Assembly: GCA_043798435.1 (NCBI GenBank)
Contig: JAZDOR010000011.1
Coordinates: 1 to 17,320, forward strand
Direction: 5' to 3'
DNA length: 17,320 nucleotides
From: JAGUXG01 sp043798435
Lineage (GTDB): Bacteria > UBA9089 > UBA9088 > JAGUXG01
The notes beneath the pieces were generated by a model that was not told the origin of the DNA, made no database searches, and saw nothing but the letters and a program-made list of their open reading frames with translations. Each line of letters starts with the position of its first letter. Positions within the stretch are counted from its first letter, which is position 1. Made by a program: the position numbers and the translations under genes. Positions 8,314 through 14,565 of this stretch are shown here, piece after piece.

Positions 8314-8478
8314 AACCACGGAGGCACAGAAAATAACTCATTGCAAAATACAAAATTAGCAATTAGCATTTCAAAATTAAATTCATTTTGCATTGTTAAT
8401 TTTACATTGATAATTTTGCATTGAATTTCCTCCGTGTCTCTGTGGTTAGTCTTTGCTTCAAAAGCTGGAGTGTTACTA
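8314..8478. repeat. Nested palindromic intergenic element, CACAGAGACACGGAGG outer arms
   Basis: The outer arms AACCACGGAGGCACAGAAA (8314-8332) and CCTCCGTGTCTCTGTGGTT (8429-8447) are inverted with about 14 of 19 positions pairing. Between them sits a second inverted pair made of ATTGCAAAATTAGCAATT-like phrases (about 8337-8385 and 8386-8425), the same core as at 3991-4082 and 14189-14415. On the minus strand the right end starts TAGTAACACTCCAGC (8464-8478), beginning with the TAG stop of the GT-C gene. The gap between the asnB start and this element contains nothing else I recognise. Confidence 0.85.
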
Positions 8479-10053
8479 TTTACCAAATGGCGTATCCCTT
8501 CTCATAACTGCTATGCTATGCCTCCCAAGCCAATCCCCCAGAAAGCCCCAATCTCCAAAGATCTTTGTTATCTTGTAATTCTTGTTAATATAATCCCATA
8601 ATCTCTTCTCGTGGGTCTTTCCAAAGATACCCATTTCTTTCTGGCCTGTGAAGAAGGCTTCGTCTGAGATAAGGATATACCTCACCTTTTTGGCCTCAAT
8701 ATCTTTAATCACTCTATCATCATCCTCTTTGGACAGGTTGTCCATTTTAACAAAAGACCACGAACGGGTAGCACTTTCTCTCTCGCTCAAGAAGTAATAG
8801 AAAGGCATGTAAGGTATGGCCAGGATATACTCATCTTTTTTTGTCTCTTTCTGCAAGAAACTTGTGGTTGACATGACTGTTTGCAACCAGCCAGGCTCAT
8901 TAAGGCTATATATCCTGGCTCTTGGAAATGGAAGGAAATATTTATCCCTTCTTTGTAGTCTGATATTGCCGTCAATCATATTATACAAAATGGCAAATAC
9001 GAAAAATACTAAGAGGGGATACCTTGCTTTATTCTTCATAATAGCCAGTGGCAGGATCAAAAGTATAGCTATCATTGGAAGGCAAAAATAGTTTAGAGAT
9101 TGAAGAGAAGAGGCAAGAAGATATTCGTGCGAAAGAAACAGGAAGGTGAGAAAAAAGAGCAAGAAAATTTTCCAAGAGCCACCTTTCTTAAGACTCATAA
9201 TGATAGAGATACATAGAGAGAGAAAGCTCAAGAAAGGGGTGCAAGAGACCAGATTAAGTAATGTCCGAAAGAGGCTTGCCCTTTCTAAGAAAGGCCTGAA
9301 GGTGAAGAAAAAGATAGACCCAAAATGCTGATGTTGGGAAGAAGAGTAAGGAAATGATCTTGAAAGGCTATTTACTTGCCAGATAAATGGGGTGTAGATA
9401 ATAAATGCCATAAGGATGGAGAGAAGAGAATAGGCAAGAAGGTTTTTCCATCTCTTCATTAACAAGAGATAGATAGAGAAGGCGACAACAAAGGCTACCC
9501 CAATGTTCAGCTTTATACCCATCAATACAGCCGTAGAGATCCCAGCAACCAAAAGATATATCGTCTTTTCAGACTTTATGAATCTCACTAAAAGATAGAG
9601 GGATAGAATGATAGCAAGTGTTCCGCCGATGTGGTTGTAAGTATGACGAATAGGTGTATAAACCCTTTTATCCACAACCATCAAATAGGTAGCAGTGTAA
9701 GAAAAGGTGAAATAGAGTGAAGATAGAAAGCTATATACAGGAGGCATTACCTCCCTTGATAGAAGATAGACCGATAGGATACTCCAGAATATCAGGAAGG
9801 ATTCGCCAATCTTTACCGAAAGGATGCTGACACCTAAGGCTTTATACCAAAAGGCATAGTAATAAGGCATGAGTGGTCCATATATCCAGTCAAAATCCCT
9901 TATCGGCATTTGACCTTCTAAGACCTTCAAGAAGCAATAGAGGTCCCTTCCATGGTCGCCCTGGGCTATACCCTGAAGATTAATACGCAAGAGAATATTG
10001 ACCAAACCAATAGCTATAACCCCTGCTATCAAGATTGATTCCCTGATCTTCAT
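8476..10053 (-). CDS. Multi-spanning membrane protein, probable GT-C-fold glycosyltransferase
   Basis: The 525-residue product starts with a membrane segment (about residues 7-27), followed by a first loop containing GDHGRD (32-37) and EGQMPIRDFDWIYGPL. A first extracytoplasmic loop with two acidic residues is typical of GT-C enzymes of the PMT/ArnT/DUF2029-like type, which use polyprenyl-phosphate sugars. About ten further hydrophobic stretches cover residues 70-370. The final ~150 residues are soluble (INKNYKITKIFGDWGFLGD near the end) and probably lie outside the membrane. The GT2 gene in the same cluster could supply its lipid-linked donor; that link is inference. The start has only a weak ribosome site. 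Its TAG stop is immediately followed by an in-frame TAA from the repeat element. An oligosaccharide polymerase is an alternative identity. Confidence 0.8.
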   Translation of the reverse strand: MKIRESILIAGVIAIGLVNILLRINLQGIAQGDHGRDLYCFLKVLEGQMPIRDFDWIYGPLMPYYYAFWYKALGVSILSVKIGESFLIFWSILSVYLLSREVMPPVYSFLSSLYFTFSYTATYLMVVDKRVYTPIRHTYNHIGGTLAIILSLYLLVRFIKSEKTIYLLVAGISTAVLMGIKLNIGVAFVVAFSIYLLLMKRWKNLLAYSLLSILMAFIIYTPFIWQVNSLSRSFPYSSSQHQHFGSIFFFTFRPFLERASLFRTLLNLVSCTPFLSFLSLCISIIMSLKKGGSWKIFLLFFLTFLFLSHEYLLASSLQSLNYFCLPMIAILLILPLAIMKNKARYPLLVFFVFAILYNMIDGNIRLQRRDKYFLPFPRARIYSLNEPGWLQTVMSTTSFLQKETKKDEYILAIPYMPFYYFLSERESATRSWSFVKMDNLSKEDDDRVIKDIEAKKVRYILISDEAFFTGQKEMGIFGKTHEKRLWDYINKNYKITKIFGDWGFLGDWLGRHSIAVMRRDTPFGK

Positions 10054-10065
10054 CTATAATACTTC

Positions 10066-10239
10066 ATAAGCGTTCAGCCCATTCATCAAAGAGTGTAAGA
10101 AGGGGGATAAGGAGATATAGGGGATATGGAGATTATTCATTTTTAATTTTTAATTCAAAATTTTATCCCCGTATCTCTCTATAATAATCCCCTTATCCCC
10201 TCACATATCTCCTTTTGTTGCACTACCTGAGTAGTTACA
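10066..10239. repeat. Complete palindromic element filling an intergenic gap, GGGGATAAGG core
   Basis: The arms GGAGATATAGGGGATATGG... (10111-10137) and its inverse (10183-10212) pair over their whole length apart from a three-base gap and about two mismatches. Outside them lie inward-facing boundary motifs: ATAAGCGTTCAGCC on the plus strand (10066-10079) and TGTAACTACTCAGG on the minus strand (10226-10239). The right motif contains the TAA stop of the isocitrate dehydrogenase-like gene (TTG TAA), and the left motif ends 12 bases upstream of the GT-C start. The element therefore spans almost exactly the intergenic space. Confidence 0.85.
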
Positions 10240-11203
10240 ATGCTTCTATAATTGCATCCCTCATCTTGGATAAAGAACCAATCCCACCTAAGTCTGGCGT
10301 AATAGCATCTTTATTCTTCAGGGTAATAGCTATTGCCTCTTCTATTCTCCCGGCTACATCCTGTTTTCCTATATGTTTCAGCATCATCACCGCAGAAAGG
10401 AGTGTTGCCAATGGGTTTGCCTTGTCTAAGCCTTTGTATTTTGGGCAGGAGCCATGGACTGGCTCAAAAAGGGCAATATCTTCTCCAAAGTTTGCACCCG
10501 CTGCTAAGCCTAAACCCCCAACAAGCCCGGCACACAGGTCCGAGAGGATGTCTCCAAAGAGGTTTGTGGCTACAATGACATCATAATCCTCTGGTTTCTT
10601 GACCAACTGCATACACATATTGTCTATAATTCTATCCTCAAAAAGAATTTCAGGATAATCAAGGGCTATTTTTCTCGCCACATCAAGGAATAGCCCGCAG
10701 GTGCACTTGAGTATGTTTGCCTTATGAATGGCAGTCACCTTCTTTCTGCCCTCTTTCCTGGCATATTCAAAAGCAAATCTAACTATCCTCTCTGAGGCTG
10801 ACCTGGTTATGATTCTAATAGACTCAGCCGCATCCTTGCCGACAAAATGCTCTACACCTGAATATAGCCCCTCTGTATTCTCACGAATGATAACCAGGTC
10901 TATATTCTCATACCTTCCAGGCATCAAGGTCTTTGCAGGTCTGACCCCAGCGTATAGGTCAAGCCTCTGCCGCAAGGTAACATTTATTGACCTGAAACCC
11001 TTTCCAACAGGCGTGGTGATTGGTCCCTTTAAGCCAACCTTATTCCTTTTGAGCGAGTTAATAATCGGCTCAACATCAGGCGTTTCCTCATTCCAACTAA
11101 TCTCCTCCCATTCTATCTCAGCACCTGCTTTTTCCAATATCTGGCAAGTAGCTTCAATGATTTCAGGACCTATCCCATCACCTTTAACTAATGTTATCTT
11201 CAT
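10235..11203 (-). CDS. Isocitrate/isopropylmalate dehydrogenase family protein, probably isocitrate dehydrogenase
   Basis: I start at the ATG at 11203 (322 residues, MKITLVKGDGIGPE), the canonical N-terminus; the 13 in-frame codons upstream come from a repeat. The beta-decarboxylating dehydrogenase signature is complete: RSINVTLRQ with Ser72 and Arg78, GVRP (Arg88), RENTEGLYSG (107-116), KANILK with Lys161 and Asn163, and NLFGDILSD with Asp218 and Asp222. TEG after REN points to isocitrate rather than isopropylmalate, where the usual segment is RELTGG. The cofactor loop reads HGSCPKYKG (250-258). Its PKY matches the NADP-type E. coli enzyme rather than the PDI common in short NAD enzymes, so cofactor choice is uncertain. 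It would oxidise isocitrate to 2-oxoglutarate in the cytoplasm. No functional link to the glycan genes is evident; it is separated on both sides by repeats. Confidence 0.88.
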   Translation of the reverse strand: MKITLVKGDGIGPEIIEATCQILEKAGAEIEWEEISWNEETPDVEPIINSLKRNKVGLKGPITTPVGKGFRSINVTLRQRLDLYAGVRPAKTLMPGRYENIDLVIIRENTEGLYSGVEHFVGKDAAESIRIITRSASERIVRFAFEYARKEGRKKVTAIHKANILKCTCGLFLDVARKIALDYPEILFEDRIIDNMCMQLVKKPEDYDVIVATNLFGDILSDLCAGLVGGLGLAAGANFGEDIALFEPVHGSCPKYKGLDKANPLATLLSAVMMLKHIGKQDVAGRIEEAIAITLKNKDAITPDLGGIGSLSKMRDAIIEAL

Positions 11204-11217
11204 TTTAATACTTCTTT

Positions 11218-11330
11218 GACACAGATTAACACTGATTTTCACTGATAAAACTTAAAAATTATCTGTGACCATCTGTGCAAATCAGTGTCTAAATATCTCT
11301 TCGGTGCTCATCTACAGTCCATCAGTGTCT
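11218..11330. repeat. Palindromic intergenic element, CACTGAT/ATCTGTG core
   Basis: The left arm (11218-11246, GACACAGATTAACACTGATT...) and the right arm (11261-11289) are reverse complements at about 22 of 29 positions, around an AT-rich loop. A further copy of the phrase (CATCAGTGTCT) lies at 11320-11330. The element reaches the start region of the dehydrogenase gene, so it provides that gene's 5' leader. The remaining bases up to 11372 show nothing I recognise. Confidence 0.8.
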
Positions 11331-11372
11331 AATAATTGAGACTATACTATGATTTTAGAGATGGCTTGTCAA

Positions 11373-12851
11373 TCAATTTGTCAAGAGATCGGAGATCTCA
11401 GGGAGGATAGAGAGTGTAGCAGAGCTGGCTATTTTCTCTATTGTTTTCAGCTTTGAGAAACAAGCCCAGGAGCTTTCAGGGCAAAACTCTATTATAAACC
11501 TTCTGTAAAACTCAGGCTTTTTCCTATGGAGCAATATCCATCTTGCCCTGAGAATGGCTTCTTTCTTTGAGACAAAACCAGGCTTTGGCATACCTTTCGG
11601 CTCTATGGCAATAGACAAACTTACACCCTTCTCAAATAAGGTCTCTTCTCCTATTGGATCAACAAGCCTTCCATCAGCTAAGAGCTGATTTCCTTTTATC
11701 AGCGGGCTAAAAATTCCAGGGATGGAAAGTGTGGTCAGGATTGCACGAGAAAGGCTTCCATCCTCTATTACAATCCTATCTTGAGAGTTTATGTCTGTTA
11801 CAGGAATGTACAGGGGAATGGAGAGAGAGGATATGGTTGCTGCGCCAAATACATCATCAAGCCACTTAGAAAGCCTGTTTTGAGAAAAGAAGATTCCTTT
11901 GGTTAATGAAGAAAGAACCTCCCGTATCTCTTCTGTTTTCAGTCCCATGGCTACCAAAGCTCCAACAATGGCAGAAGAGCCTGTGGCGGATATCATATCA
12001 CAAGGAAACCCTTTTTCCTCCCAGACAGAGAAAAACCCTAATGCTCCCAATCCCCAGGCAAGGTCTCCACCCAAGCCTATGCCTATACCTACACCTGCTT
12101 TTATCCTGGCGACCCTGGCTATCCTCTCCCAATTTATATTTTTAGAAAATAGGGTATCAGCTAACTCTGTTGCCTCTTTTAAGCCATCCGCCTTGCTCTC
12201 ATAAGACCTGACAATGATATAATCAAACCTTTCGGTGAGAGGAACAATAAGAGAAGCAACCTCTCTTTTAGAAAGCACAGCTATATCTTTTTGAATAACC
12301 TCCAATCCTTCCATCTGGAAAGGTTCTGGTTGGACTATGACTATCCTTTTACCTAAAATCCTTGAGAGGTTATCAGAAATAGCCTTTTTAAGAGATGCTT
12401 TACTCTCCAAAGTTACAACAACTGATGGTTTCTTTGGGCTGATATGCTTCTTTGTATAGCTTCTATAAAGCCTCTCCTTTAAGATATGGGTGAGGGATGT
12501 TTCTAATTTAGGGTCATCTTTGAGCAGAGAATCAAAGTTAGACTTTGAGAGGGAGAGAAGCTCTGCATCAACCACAGCCCTTACTGTAGCTGCCCTTTCC
12601 TGTTCAGTCAGAAGTGCCATTTCTCCAAAACAATCCCCTTTCTTCAGGCTTGCTAAAGGTCTTCCCCCTGAGACAACATCTACATTGCCTGATTTTATGA
12701 TATAGAAGGAATCGCCTTTACTGCCTTCTGAGAAGATAAGGTCTCCTCTATCCACCTCTTCCTCTTTGAACCGCGAAGAAAGAGCCTTCAACTGACTCTC
12801 TGTCAGGTGAGAGAATAACGGTGTATCCTTTAACATTTCCCAGGTTTCCAT
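11373..12851 (-). CDS. Cyclic-nucleotide-binding domain plus patatin-like protein, catalytic serine apparently lost
   Basis: A TTG lies four codons upstream, but I use the ATG at 12851 (492 residues). Residues about 8-125 form a cNMP-binding domain with the phosphate-binding cassette FGEMALLTEQERAAT (75-89). A middle domain (about 140-240) precedes a patatin domain (about 250-440), the layout of NTE/PNPLA6-like proteins. The patatin fold is recognisable (LSIPGIF at 375-381, LADGRLVDP at 391-399), but motifs deviate. The glycine-rich GGGGARG oxyanion loop reads GGDLAWG (261-267). The GTSAG nucleophile elbow aligns without gaps to ATGSS (289-293), placing Gly291 where the catalytic Ser should be. 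Asp393 is kept, followed by GR instead of GG. I therefore call it a probable pseudo-phospholipase, or one using a shifted Ser292/Ser293. A sensor or regulatory role is inference. Both flanks are repeat elements. Confidence 0.9.
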   Translation of the reverse strand: METWEMLKDTPLFSHLTESQLKALSSRFKEEEVDRGDLIFSEGSKGDSFYIIKSGNVDVVSGGRPLASLKKGDCFGEMALLTEQERAATVRAVVDAELLSLSKSNFDSLLKDDPKLETSLTHILKERLYRSYTKKHISPKKPSVVVTLESKASLKKAISDNLSRILGKRIVIVQPEPFQMEGLEVIQKDIAVLSKREVASLIVPLTERFDYIIVRSYESKADGLKEATELADTLFSKNINWERIARVARIKAGVGIGIGLGGDLAWGLGALGFFSVWEEKGFPCDMISATGSSAIVGALVAMGLKTEEIREVLSSLTKGIFFSQNRLSKWLDDVFGAATISSLSIPLYIPVTDINSQDRIVIEDGSLSRAILTTLSIPGIFSPLIKGNQLLADGRLVDPIGEETLFEKGVSLSIAIEPKGMPKPGFVSKKEAILRARWILLHRKKPEFYRRFIIEFCPESSWACFSKLKTIEKIASSATLSILPEISDLLTN

Positions 12852-12871
12852 ATTTATACCCAATAAAAACT

Positions 12872-12972
12872 GGTTTGCAAAACTTAAGTCTTTAGAATTC
12901 AGAATTCAGGAGTCAGAATTCAGAATATTCTGGATTCTGGATTCTATATTCTGGATTCTAAAATTGCAAACC
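12872..12972. repeat. Perfectly framed palindromic element with 9-bp terminal inverted repeats
   Basis: The ends GGTTTGCAA (12872-12880) and TTGCAAACC (12964-12972) are exact reverse complements. Inside, an ungapped 72-base imperfect palindrome runs from 12891 to 12962, centred on CAGAATATTCTG (12921-12932), with 29 of 36 positions pairing. The core is the AGAATTCAGGAGTCAGAATTC phrase family also seen at 2257-2290. The right end meets the nfo stop codon (TAG at 12972-12974), and the left end is 20 bases from the patatin ATG, so it is the whole gap. A transcript would fold into a long hairpin. Confidence 0.88.
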
Positions 12973-13901
12973 TAATTTGTTTGGGTATAGCTCCTCCTTT
13001 TTTTGACAAGTGATCTTATCCTCGCTATATTCCTGAGGTCATCCTCCTCCTCTTTCTTTGGTGTCTCAAGGATAAGGGGGAGTTTTGTAAGGAGAGGATG
13101 GTTTGCTACCCTCTCAAAACCACGAAGCCCAATTTTACCTTCTCCAATATGCTCATGTCTATCTAAATGTGAGCCACATTCTGCTTTGCAGTCGCTTCCA
13201 TGCAAAATTTTTACCCTTGAAAGCCCGATTATATTATCAACTACCTCAAGTGTTTCATCTAACCTATCCCTGAGATCATAACCCGCCACATATAAATGGC
13301 AGAGGTCAAGGCAGACCCCTATTCTCTCTGATTGTTCGCACCCATCCATTATTGCTTTTAGTTCCTCTAATTTTGTTCCTATCTCTGTGCCTTGACCTGC
13401 GGTGTTTTCCAAAAGCAGTTGCACCTTATTCTTCACAGAAGAAAAGGCTATATCTATTGACTCTATGATTCTTTGGATTCCTGGGGCTATTCCAGAACCC
13501 ATGTGCTTTCCTGGATGAATTACGAGGTATGATGCGGAAAGTTTCTCTGCCCAGTTCAAGTCAGAGATAAGCATATTGACGCTCTTTTCAATCAAGTCTG
13601 GATTGGGTGAGGCAAAGTTTGGAAGGTAGGAGATATGAATAACCAATGGCTCAAGTCTATTCTTCTTTAGCCCTTTCTTGAAGGCTGAAATATCCTCTTC
13701 TGAATAATCTTTTGGAGAACCCCAACTCCTTGGGTTTCTGGTAAATATCTGGAGGGTATCACAACCAAAAAAGACTGCCCTCTCTACAACATTTATCAAG
13801 GGCCCAGAAATGCCGATATGTAATCCAAATTTCATATTAGATTCGTCAACAGTAGTGGTAGTCTTTTTTACCTCAGAATAATTACAGATTCCACATTTCA
13901 T
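12972..13901 (-). CDS. nfo: Endonuclease IV (AP endonuclease), with N-terminal extension
   Basis: The 309-residue product is a TIM-barrel, Zn-dependent endonuclease IV that cuts DNA 5' to abasic sites in base-excision repair. Metal and active-site motifs are all present: VIHISYL (His89), VIHPGKH (His129), LLENTAGQG (Glu165), CLDLCHLYVAGYD (Asp199, His202), LHGSD (His234), GSHLDRHEHIGEG (Asp247, His249) and ILETPK (Glu279). The family normally begins where MKFGLHIGIS occurs here, at Met23. However, the ATG at 13901 has AAAGGAGGA just five to eight bases upstream, the strongest ribosome site in the window, so I keep the longer start. The extra 22 residues contain CGIC, a possible half metal-binding knuckle. 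A short upstream frame ends in TGA overlapping this ATG, hinting at a lost operon partner. It is the first gene of the minus-strand run. Confidence 0.94.
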   Translation of the reverse strand: MKCGICNYSEVKKTTTTVDESNMKFGLHIGISGPLINVVERAVFFGCDTLQIFTRNPRSWGSPKDYSEEDISAFKKGLKKNRLEPLVIHISYLPNFASPNPDLIEKSVNMLISDLNWAEKLSASYLVIHPGKHMGSGIAPGIQRIIESIDIAFSSVKNKVQLLLENTAGQGTEIGTKLEELKAIMDGCEQSERIGVCLDLCHLYVAGYDLRDRLDETLEVVDNIIGLSRVKILHGSDCKAECGSHLDRHEHIGEGKIGLRGFERVANHPLLTKLPLILETPKKEEEDDLRNIARIRSLVKKRRSYTQTN

Positions 13902-13906
13902 TTTTT

Positions 13907-13916
13907 TCCTCCTTTG
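13907..13916 (-). promoter_or_regulatory. Strong Shine-Dalgarno sequence for nfo
   Basis: On the minus strand this reads CAAAGGAGGA, followed by five A residues and the ATG at 13901. It is the only near-perfect anti-16S match in the window and decides the longer nfo start over the internal Met23. Confidence 0.8.
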
Positions 13917-14188
13917 CCAGTCATCTTCCCATAATTCCTCATAAGGGAAAATAGACTGTATTGATTTGCAAATAGTCCTCGACTATTTTACATCCTGAAC
14001 TAATCTTCTAATCGCTTTGATCATTTTATCCTTCTTCTTCCATTTTTAATTTTTAACGGTTAAATATCATATGAAAATGAGCAGCTAATTTTTAAATCTT
14101 CTTTGACTTGTCTGATAAAGTATATCTTAGGAATGAAGTTTTGCTTTGAGGTTCTACCGGATTTTGTGTGGAAAATAGATAATATTTT
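13917..14188. other. Intergenic stretch without a recognisable gene
   Basis: Only short open stretches occur. On the minus strand, a frame of about two dozen codons ends at 13898-13900 in a TGA that overlaps the nfo start, and another short frame ending in IRRLVQDVK stops at 13983. On the plus strand an ATG near 14132 opens 25 codons (MKFCFEVLPDFVWKIDN...) that run into a repeat. None matches a family I know. They may be tails of decayed genes, in keeping with the remnants to the right. Any promoter for the nfo gene should lie here, but I see no convincing -35/-10 pair. Confidence 0.5.
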
Positions 14189-14415
14189 CATTGCAAAATT
14201 AGCATTGCAAAATTAGCAATTATCAATTGCAAAATTAGCAATTATCAATGGAAAGAGAGACAGAGAAGAAAACAGGCGACGATTTTTGGCAGAGCGATTA
14301 CTTCATTTTATTGTAGAGTGCGAAGAGCTATGTGCAATCATTGCCAAAAGTATCATTGCAGCGAAAGAAAAATAATTTTGAAATGCTAATTGCTAATTTT
14401 ACATTTTGCATTGAA
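14189..14415. repeat. Inverted GCAAAATTAGCAATT repeat arms flanking a gene remnant
   Basis: The left arm (14189-14249) repeats ATTGCAAAATTAGCAATT-like units about three times. The right arm (14376-14415) carries the reverse complement (AAATGCTAATTGCTAATTTT, then CATTTTGCATTGAA). They belong to the core family at 3991-4082 and 8337-8425, but here the arms are about 125 bases apart and enclose the four-helix-bundle remnant. Confidence 0.8.
14256..14375 (+). pseudogene. C-terminal remnant of a four-helix-bundle (S23-like) protein
   Basis: This frame is open from about 14217 to the TAA at 14373-14375, and the last 31 residues read RFLAERLLHFIVEC followed by EELCAIIAKSIIAAKEK. The amphipathic helix with EC-E-EL-x-AI-x(3)-SI-x-x-AK-K at the extreme C-terminus is characteristic of the four-helix-bundle/S23-type family, which often ends in ECNEL...I...SI...KK. 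No start or N-terminal helices are present; upstream sequence is repeat. It sits between the two arms of an inverted repeat, suggesting that a gene was eroded or that its tail was captured. Identification is from memory of the family pattern, so moderate confidence. Confidence 0.5.
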
Positions 14416-14565
14416 TTATTCAAAAATAATCATTTGATTCCACAAAAAACCCTGAAGAGCCTGCTTTGATAACTCGTTTAGCTCTGGTCTTTGATAATGA
14501 CAATATTTTTCTAAGGTAGCGAGTCGCTCCTTTGTGCCTATCCTTTCTTCTTTTTTGTGAAAGAC
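14416..14565 (-). pseudogene. Unidentified minus-strand C-terminal gene fragment
   Basis: On the minus strand a frame of 49 codons without a start runs from 14565 to the TAA at 14416-14418. It reads like a real protein tail: KEERIGTKERLATLEKYCHY, then QRPELNELSKQALQGFLWNQ and MIIFE. I do not recognise the family; a transposase or repressor tail is possible. A stop (TAG) lies just upstream in this frame and the end lies against a repeat arm, so it is truncated at both sides. It overlaps the plus-strand frame beginning at 14532, so only one of them is genuine in the overlap. Confidence 0.45.

Noticed and set aside
8264..8362. In-frame 33-codon extension upstream of the asparagine synthase ATG
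   Set aside because: The catalytic Cys must follow the initiator Met, and the extension is partly repeat-derived and hydrophobic without family support.
10728..11219. 163-codon plus-strand open frame opposite the dehydrogenase gene
   Set aside because: It is antisense to a clearly conserved enzyme and shows no family features.
11204..11242. Thirteen extra N-terminal codons on the dehydrogenase
   Set aside because: They are the CACTGAT repeat read in frame; the family begins with the MKITLVKGDGIGPE segment.
13983..14043. Short minus-strand frame ending IRRLVQDVK as another four-helix-bundle tail
   Set aside because: Too short and lacks the diagnostic acidic/EL pattern; could be chance.
14532..14565. 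Signal peptide at the start of the surface-protein frame (CLSFLLFCERP)
   Set aside because: It lies in the overlap with a minus-strand fragment, uses a TTG without a ribosome site and leads straight into the middle of a beta-helix, so the true N-terminus is missing.
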